From contig MEVH01000007.1 of the NCBI GenBank assembly GCA_001772665.1, forward strand, positions 41,107-76,875: a stretch of DNA of 35,769 nucleotides, given 5' to 3'. This stretch comes from a candidate division WWE3 bacterium RIFCSPLOWO2_01_FULL_39_13. GTDB taxonomy: Bacteria; Patescibacteriota; WWE3; 2-01-FULL-39-13. Each line of letters begins with the position of its first letter. The stretch's first letter is position 1. Positions 30,957-35,769 of this stretch are shown piece after piece. A program made the translations under genes and the position numbers. Below the pieces are notes generated by a model, which saw only the letters and a list, made by a program, of their open reading frames with translations, was not told the DNA's origin and ran no database searches.

Positions 30957-30962
30957 TATAAT
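30957..30962 (+). promoter_or_regulatory. -10 box of pth
   Basis: TATAAT ends 6 nt before the ATG at 30969. An in-frame ATG at 30954 overlaps the box and is therefore an unlikely start. Confidence 0.65.
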
Positions 30963-30968
30963 ACCCTT

Positions 30969-31619
30969 ATGGATATGGAACTGATCGTCGGACTTGGAAA
31001 TCCCGAGCCTGAACATTCGTGGGCGAGGCATAACATGGGGAAGGAAACTGTTAATGAACTGAAGAGGATTTGGTTTTCTGATGCAAAATGGGAGTTAGAT
31101 AAGAAGCTTGGGGCGGAGATATGTAAAAGTTCTGTGGAAAGCCTCCAAACAGTGTTTGGAGAAGCAGCCCGTGGGGCATCTCGACTTCCGTCAGACTCGG
31201 GAATTGACCTCCCAGCAGTGTCTGGTGTTGTTCTTGCCAAGCCTCTTTGTTTTATGAATGAGATTGGTGGTGTAGTAAAGAAGCTTGTTGAATATTACGA
31301 CGTCGGGTTGAAAAATGTAGTTATTGTCTATGATGAGCTGGATCTTTCTGTCGGCGAGTACAAACTGGTATTTGACAGAGGATCCCATATTCATAACGGC
31401 ATCCTGTCTGTTGAAAATCATTTAAAATCCAAATCTTTCTGGCATCTGCGTGTCGGGGTGAGAGATCCAAAAATACCTGACAGCGTGCAAAAAACTGGGA
31501 GAGATCCTTCTAAGTATGTTTTGCATAAATTATCTTCTGGCGACAAAAAAAAGATCTTAAAAATGATTAACGAATCTATCACCGCTGAATTAAATAGCTT
31601 CTTGAGTAAAAAAATATAA
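30969..31619 (+). CDS. pth: peptidyl-tRNA hydrolase (divergent)
   Basis: The 216-residue enzyme releases peptides from stalled peptidyl-tRNA. Family landmarks are present but altered: LIVGLGNPEPEHSWARHNMG (catalytic His in RHN), KPLCFMNEIGG, YDELDLSVGEYKL (usually DDLDL; the Asp is replaced by Glu), and GSHIHNGILSVENHL. About 30 residues are inserted after residue 55, Ser/Ala/Gly-rich. The position between convergent-like neighbours, with its own -10 box, makes it a one-gene unit. Confidence 0.9.
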   Translation: MDMELIVGLGNPEPEHSWARHNMGKETVNELKRIWFSDAKWELDKKLGAEICKSSVESLQTVFGEAARGASRLPSDSGIDLPAVSGVVLAKPLCFMNEIGGVVKKLVEYYDVGLKNVVIVYDELDLSVGEYKLVFDRGSHIHNGILSVENHLKSKSFWHLRVGVRDPKIPDSVQKTGRDPSKYVLHKLSSGDKKKILKMINESITAELNSFLSKKI

Positions 31620-31725
31620 CTTACGCAAATCAATTTAAGGTGGTAAAAATTACATAACCATTGAGACAGGCGATAGTTGATTCCTAAACGGATAGTTTTT
31701 GAGTTATCGGATTAATTTCTGACAA

Positions 31726-33405
31726 ATGTTTTATACCAAATATCGTCCGCAGAAATTTTCAGAATTGATAGGATTAAATCATGTAGTATCTTCTATTACT
31801 GGTGCAATTGCGGGAGGGAACCCCCCTCATGCTTACTTTTTTTCAGGCTCACGCGGAATAGGAAAAACCACAACGGCCCGGCTTATAGCTAAAGCTCTAA
31901 ACTGTGAGAGTCCAGAAATAAATTCGTCTGATTTAATAGTAAAATTTGAGCCCTGCGGAAAATGTTCAAATTGTTTGGCAATTCAAAATGGCAGTCATAT
32001 AGATTTAATAGAAATAGACGCAGCATCTAACAGAGGCATCGACAACATCCGCGAGCTTAAAGATAATGTCATTTTATCGCCGTCGCTTGGAAAGAGTAAA
32101 ATCTACATAATAGACGAGGTGCACATGCTTACAACAGAAGCCTCTAATGCGCTTCTTAAAACTCTTGAAGAGCCTCCGGCGCATGCGTATTTCATCTTGT
32201 GCACCACGAATCCTGAAAAAGTCCTTTTGACAATAAAATCCCGCTGCCAGCAGTTTCATTTAACACGGCCGACAACCGAGAATATTGTGGCGAAGCTTGT
32301 GAAAATTGTTAAGGATTCAAAAAAAGATATGGCCGATGAGAGCCTTAAAAAGATTGCGATAGCAGCTAAAGGAGCATACCGCGAGGCGGAAACGCTTTTA
32401 GAGCAGATAGTAAGCGGAGACGCTTCTGAAGATAAAATTCTGGCATCTCATAATCTTAACTATTTCTCGTTTGCCAAGGCTGTGTTTGCTGGCTCGCGTG
32501 CTGAATCAATTGAGCTTATACATGAAATTTATTCGGGCGGAGAAAACATAGAGTACTTTACAGAAAAGTTTGTTGAGTATCTGAGGTCTTTGTTATTTTC
32601 TAACTTGAAGGTTACCGGGGTAGATGATGTAATGGATTTAACTTCAGAGGAAGTTGAGTTTGCTGGCGGAATATCCATTACAAAACTTAAAGAAGGAATA
32701 GAAAAATTCAGCATGGCGTTGAATGAATTTAGATTCGCAGCTGTTCCAACGCTTCCGCTTGAGCTTGCAGCTGTTGAATTGGCAGGGGATAGAAAAGAGG
32801 ATACTGTGCGAAAGAATCCTTCCAGGCCTTTTGGCCCTGATAAAAAGATAGACTCCCAAAAAGAAGGCAAAAATGATAAATCACAAAAGGAGAAAATCGG
32901 CTCTTCAAAAGCAAGTGAAGAAGATAAAACCTCAAGTAAGTCTGATTCAAAAGAGTCCTCTTCGAAAGATGAAAAAATAGAAGTGGAGGATTCAAAAGAG
33001 CCCGAAGATAAATATGCGGATCTCTCCAACAATGCAGGTCTCTTTGTAGAATTCCCATACAAAGAGCTCATAGAAAAGGTGAAGCCGAGCAACCATTCTA
33101 TCAATTTAATGATGCATTCGTGTGATTTTGTCGGATTTGATGGCAAGAATCTGCATTTAACGGCCTATTATTCTTTTCACCGCGAGAGGCTTATGAGTGT
33201 GAAAGTTCGGGGGATAATAGAAAATGCTGCGCAAGAACTGACAGGAAGTGTCGTGGTTTTAAAATGCGGACTGTCTGCAAAAAAGCCCGATGCAAAAAAG
33301 CTGACTGATATGAATGTGATGCCTATTGTGAAAAAAGAGAAAGAAGAAGATGTAGACGAAATCTTCGAAAAAGTCTTCGGCGGGCATGTAGAGAGAAAGG
33401 AATAA
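31726..33405 (+). CDS. dnaX: DNA polymerase III subunit gamma/tau
   Basis: The 559-residue clamp-loader ATPase has FSGSRGIGKTTTARLIAKALNC (Walker A), the zinc module CGKCSNCLAIQNG with an upstream Cys, IYIIDEVHMLTTEASNALLKTLEEPP (Walker B), and the SRC motif SRCQQFHL. A Lys/Ser/Glu-rich linker of about 90 residues (365-455) leads to a C-terminal domain like tau domain V. No frameshift motif was noticed for making gamma. It precedes recR with a 172-bp gap that holds REP-like elements; ybaB, often between them, is absent. Confidence 0.95.
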   Translation: MFYTKYRPQKFSELIGLNHVVSSITGAIAGGNPPHAYFFSGSRGIGKTTTARLIAKALNCESPEINSSDLIVKFEPCGKCSNCLAIQNGSHIDLIEIDAASNRGIDNIRELKDNVILSPSLGKSKIYIIDEVHMLTTEASNALLKTLEEPPAHAYFILCTTNPEKVLLTIKSRCQQFHLTRPTTENIVAKLVKIVKDSKKDMADESLKKIAIAAKGAYREAETLLEQIVSGDASEDKILASHNLNYFSFAKAVFAGSRAESIELIHEIYSGGENIEYFTEKFVEYLRSLLFSNLKVTGVDDVMDLTSEEVEFAGGISITKLKEGIEKFSMALNEFRFAAVPTLPLELAAVELAGDRKEDTVRKNPSRPFGPDKKIDSQKEGKNDKSQKEKIGSSKASEEDKTSSKSDSKESSSKDEKIEVEDSKEPEDKYADLSNNAGLFVEFPYKELIEKVKPSNHSINLMMHSCDFVGFDGKNLHLTAYYSFHRERLMSVKVRGIIENAAQELTGSVVVLKCGLSAKKPDAKKLTDMNVMPIVKKEKEEDVDEIFEKVFGGHVERKE

Positions 33406-33454
33406 CCTAAAATAGGAAATCCTCATATTCCGCTCATCCTTCTTTTACTATGCC

Positions 33455-33558
33455 GCTTAAAGCCACCGACTTCTGTCGGTGGATGAATAGGCGTCCGCCT
33501 AAGGCGGGTCGCGAAGCGTAGGCATAGGAAGCCACCAACTCCTGTTGGCGGTATTCAC
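33455..33558 (+). repeat. REP-like palindromic elements, copy 2 (two hairpins)
   Basis: Hairpin A: CCACCGAC-TTCT-GTCGGTGG (33463-33482). Middle palindrome CCGCC-TAA-GGCGG (33495-33507). Hairpin B: CCACCAAC-TCCT-GTTGGCGG (33532-33551), followed by TATTCACTT. The right half is the inverted counterpart of 15596-15665. GCCACC...GGTGG-TGAAT layouts are seen in REP/IS200-IS605-type ends. It lies just upstream of the recR -10 box. Confidence 0.7.
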
Positions 33559-33565
33559 TTTCTTG

Positions 33566-33571
33566 TATACT
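33566..33571 (+). promoter_or_regulatory. -10 box of recR
   Basis: TATACT ends 6 nt before the ATG at 33578, which is preferred over the in-frame start at 33545 inside the repeat. TTGGCG (33545-33550), part of the REP-like hairpin, could supply the -35. Confidence 0.55.
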
Positions 33572-33577
33572 ATCCCT

Positions 33578-34195
33578 ATGAAACTCCCGAAATCTATTCA
33601 AGATGTTGTTGACGGGTTTGAATCGCTTCCCGGAATTGGGCCAAAAACAGCGCAACGGCTTGCATTTTATCTTCTTCGTATGCCTAAAGATGATGTAGAG
33701 CATTTCGGGCATGCGGTAAATGAAATAAAATCCAAAACCCAGATTTGCGAAAAATGTTTTAATGTTTCAGAAGAAAAAACCTGCGATGTTTGCGGGGATG
33801 ATTTGCGTGATCGGTCTGTTTTGTGTGTTGTTGAATCTCCTTTGGATGTTCTGGCTATGGAAAAAAGCGGATATAAAGGTTTATATCATGTTTTGCATGG
33901 GGTTTTAAATCCAATAGCCGGAATCGGTCCTGACGAGATTTTTCTTGACCAGCTTTTTACAAGGCTGGGATCTTCTGATTCCATAAAAATAAAGGAAATT
34001 ATTCTTGCAACTAATACTTCTCTTGAAGGAGAATCCACCGCTATGTATATTGCAAAAGGTTTAAAAGAGCGGTTTGATGGCAAAATCAAAGTCTCAAGAA
34101 TCGGCAAAGGACTTCCAATAGGAGCTGATATCGAATATGCCGACGAACAGACCTTAAATGACGCCCTAAGCGGAAGAATTCAGTATAATCCGTAG
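33578..34195 (+). CDS. recR: recombination protein RecR
   Basis: The 205-residue protein works with RecF/RecO in loading RecA at gaps. It has the helix-hairpin-helix ESLPGIGPKTAQRLAFYLL, a four-Cys zinc site (CEKC...CDVC), a TOPRIM domain with VVESPLDVLAMEKSGYKGLYHVL, and the loop GVLNPIAGIGPDEI. Length is normal. The promoter and start codon lie directly behind REP-like repeats, so expression may depend on that element. Confidence 0.96.
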   Translation: MKLPKSIQDVVDGFESLPGIGPKTAQRLAFYLLRMPKDDVEHFGHAVNEIKSKTQICEKCFNVSEEKTCDVCGDDLRDRSVLCVVESPLDVLAMEKSGYKGLYHVLHGVLNPIAGIGPDEIFLDQLFTRLGSSDSIKIKEIILATNTSLEGESTAMYIAKGLKERFDGKIKVSRIGKGLPIGADIEYADEQTLNDALSGRIQYNP

Positions 34196-34217
34196 AAGAG
34201 GATGTGAACTGTCTAGT

Positions 34218-34415
34218 ATGAAAAAAGCTAAAGTGATTGTTTTGGTTGCTGGTATTGTAATATTTTTGTCTATTGTGGAGTGGTGGTATTTCGCATATAT
34301 TACGGATAAAATTGTAAACCAAGGGACTACTCCCCCGAGTTTGATTACACTCATCGGGTCTTCAGTTGCAATTTGGGTTGGTGTACTGTCTTATCTGCTT
34401 AAGAAAGATGATTAG
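34218..34415 (+). CDS. small membrane protein, 65 aa
   Basis: I do not recognise it. Two hydrophobic segments are visible, VIVLVAGIVIFLSIVEWWYFAY and ITLIGSSVAIWVGVLSYLL, split by a short polar loop, with a basic start (MKKAK) and the charged end KKDD. This predicts a two-helix membrane protein with both ends inside. It starts 22 bp after recR and could be co-transcribed. No Shine-Dalgarno is convincing. Holin-like or membrane-anchor roles are possible; I see no evidence for either. Confidence 0.6.
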   Translation: MKKAKVIVLVAGIVIFLSIVEWWYFAYITDKIVNQGTTPPSLITLIGSSVAIWVGVLSYLLKKDD

Positions 34416-34442
34416 TACATAAGAGTGTGTGAGTTTATAGAT

Positions 34443-34552
34443 TTGACAGAACAAAAATTTAAAGAACTTATACAATAATGGGACGAGCACAAAAGCAAAT
34501 TCGGGATGCACCAAGAAACGCCCAGCTGAGGAGAAAAGAGAGTAAAATTTAA
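34443..34552 (+). other. gene debris: two short overlapping frames
   Basis: A 12-codon frame (34443-34478, LTEQKFKELIQ) ends in TAATG overlap with a 24-codon frame (34478-34552, MGRAQKQIRDAPRN then QLRRKESKI). Both look like protein fragments, but neither has a ribosome-binding site. They may be remnants of a gene upstream of rhuM. Confidence 0.25.
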
Positions 34553-34582
34553 TCATATGAAATCGGAGTTTTTGGGAATAAA

Positions 34583-35635
34583 ATGACAAACATAAAGAAA
34601 TTCGATATTCAAAAACAATTCAAAAAACTTCCCGATAATGAGATTGTTTTTTATCGTTCCCAAGACGGAATGATACATATTGAGGTGCTTTTTGCAGAGA
34701 TAAACATCTGGCTGACGCAGAAGCGAATCGCGGAACTTTTTGGAACAACTCCTCAAAATATCACCCAACACATTGGGAATATCTATACCGATGGTGAAAT
34801 TGACCAACCGGCAACTTGTAAGAATTTCTTACAAGTTCAGGGCGAAGGCGGTAGGCAGATAAAGCGAAATATAAAAATGTATTCCCTTGAAGTCATTATC
34901 GCCGTGGGATATCGCGTCAACTCAGATCGGGGGCGGGAATTTAGAGCGTGGGTCACAGAGATCCTCAAAAGTTATATTCATAAAGGGTATGCACTGGACA
35001 ATGACCGGATGAAATACGGCTCCCGTTTCAGCACCCGCTACTTTGAAGAATTATACGAGGAAATAAAGGATATTCGTACCAGCGAGCGGATGATGTATCA
35101 GAAAATCACGGATACTTATGCCACTGCGCTTGATTATTCACCGAATGCACCAGAGACAAAGGAGTTTTTTGCTACCGTTCAAAATAAATTACATTTTGCC
35201 ATTACCGGCAGCACAGCGGCTGAAATTGTGGCTAAAAGAGCTAATAGCTCAAGGCCAGTCATGGGATTGACCTCTTGGCGCAAATTTCCAAAAGGCAAGA
35301 TTATGCCGAGTGATATAGTAATCGCTAAAAATTATTTAAACAAAGATGAATTAAAGCATTTGGATCGGATCGGGAATATGTATCTTGATTACGCCGAAAT
35401 GCAGGCAGCTCGAGATAGGGTGATGACTATGAAGGATTGGAAGGAGAAGCTGGATGCATTCTTAAAGTTCAGCGAGTATGAGATCTTGACCAATGCAGGA
35501 AAGATTTCCCACGAGGTGGCCACCAAGCTGGCTTTGAAAGAATATAAGAAATATAAACCGGTTCAGGACAAAAGCTACATTTCTGACTTTGACCGCGTGG
35601 TGAAAAGTCTTTCTAAGCCTGCTAAGAAAAAATAA
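34583..35635 (+). CDS. rhuM: RhuM-family protein
   Basis: The 350-residue protein matches the RhuM virulence-protein family: NEIVFYRSQDGMIHIEVLFAEINIWLTQKRIAELFGTTPQNITQHIGNIY in pieces, the HTH-like IAELFGTTPQNITQHI (about 53-68), LEVIIAVGYRVNSDRGREFRAWVTEILKSYI and the helical C-terminal half ending in KPAKKK. Family function is uncertain; genes of this kind are common inside or next to type I restriction loci and toxin-antitoxin islands. The surrounding debris and the HsdS-like remnant after it fit a decayed restriction locus. Confidence 0.9.
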   Translation: MTNIKKFDIQKQFKKLPDNEIVFYRSQDGMIHIEVLFAEINIWLTQKRIAELFGTTPQNITQHIGNIYTDGEIDQPATCKNFLQVQGEGGRQIKRNIKMYSLEVIIAVGYRVNSDRGREFRAWVTEILKSYIHKGYALDNDRMKYGSRFSTRYFEELYEEIKDIRTSERMMYQKITDTYATALDYSPNAPETKEFFATVQNKLHFAITGSTAAEIVAKRANSSRPVMGLTSWRKFPKGKIMPSDIVIAKNYLNKDELKHLDRIGNMYLDYAEMQAARDRVMTMKDWKEKLDAFLKFSEYEILTNAGKISHEVATKLALKEYKKYKPVQDKSYISDFDRVVKSLSKPAKKK

Positions 35636-35637
35636 CT

Positions 35638-35685
35638 ATGCAATATTCAGTTGTAAATTTAGACAAAACAATAACAAGCTTCTAG
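35638..35685 (+). pseudogene. possible HsdS N-terminal remnant
   Basis: A 15-residue frame, MQYSVVNLDKTITSF, starts immediately after the rhuM stop. It resembles the first residues of some type I restriction specificity subunits as I remember them, then stops. With rhuM beside it, a truncated hsdS is a reasonable but weak reading. Confidence 0.3.
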
Positions 35686-35754
35686 GGCAATTGCATCTAA
35701 CCCGAACTTCACCCAATAAATGAGATAAAATACATTCATAGTTTTTCTTGCTTG

Positions 35755-35769
35755 AAAGGAGCACTATGG
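35755..35769 (+). CDS. start of next gene (partial)
   Basis: AAAGGAG (35755-35761) is followed 4 nt later by ATG at 35766, only the first codon and one base being inside the window. A TAAAAT at 35726-35731 may be its -10. Nothing can be said about the product. Confidence 0.35.

Noticed and set aside
3074..34476. A recurrent TTGNCA-N22-TATAAT spacing (before abiEi, 14500 and 34471)
   Set aside because: A 22-nt spacer is outside the normal range, the match appears at only a few genes, and A/T-rich sequence makes such hits likely by chance.
1..35769. Alternative genetic code with TGA read as Gly or Trp
   Set aside because: TGA ends several genes at sensible places (3658, 4562, 5628, 24634, 26033), and the only tRNA-Trp seen has a CCA anticodon.

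Overview
The window looks like a chromosomal segment from a small-genome bacterium of the Candidate Phyla Radiation (Patescibacteria; a Microgenomates-like lineage is my guess, not shown). Support for this: a giant repetitive surface protein ending in an S74 chaperone domain and an NWW-type C-terminus, an archaeal-type prolyl-tRNA synthetase, a short EF-Ts, lysine-rich tails on several core proteins, AAA/DUF4143 ATPases, and small isolated operons. TGA is used as a normal stop, so the code is standard.

Left accessory arm (1-6.84 kb): a 5'-truncated tail-fibre/surface gene with 444-bp internal repeats, an AbiEi antitoxin followed by a decayed AbiEii toxin, a four-helix-bundle protein overlapping a zinc-ribbon/PD-(D/E)XK nuclease fusion, and an AAA_14/DUF4143 ATPase. 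Ribosomal block (minus strand, 6.95-11.0 kb): secE-nusG-rplK-[NYN RNase-like]-rplA-rplJ-rplL, with an L10-type leader before rplJ and a small transcription unit running against the NYN gene.

Middle (11-19.8 kb): an unknown gene, dgkA, an M50 protease, two tRNA-Thr, a strong candidate structured RNA with its own promoter and terminator, rpmG, tRNA-Trp with a 51-bp tandem duplication of its 3' end, a 16-residue lysine/alanine micropeptide with its own terminator, an orphan OmpR-type regulator, rpmB, dprA-topA, and a stand-alone receiver protein. Next (20-26 kb): a second AAA_14/DUF4143 ATPase behind two matched palindromes, an unknown charged protein, then rpsB-tsf-[two related unknown genes]-frr, where pyrH would normally sit.

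Right part (26.2-34.2 kb): rseP, proS, a HIT protein, rpsU-yqeY with a structured leader, a 156-nt nested fold, ybeY, pth, dnaX and recR. The right edge (34.2-35.8 kb) is accessory again: a small membrane protein, gene debris, a RhuM-family gene, a possible HsdS remnant and the start of another gene.

The most general signal is regulatory. At least six isolated or first-in-operon genes have a TATAAT-like -10 box ending exactly 6 nt before the start codon, which predicts leaderless mRNAs, while several operon-internal genes and the rpsU and micropeptide units carry Shine-Dalgarno sequences. Other candidates for new biology are the 13.17-13.38 kb RNA, the micropeptide, the 30.3-kb fold, the paralogous pair replacing pyrH, and the zinc-ribbon/nuclease plus four-helix pair. 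All calls were made by reading alone; no database or folding program was run.
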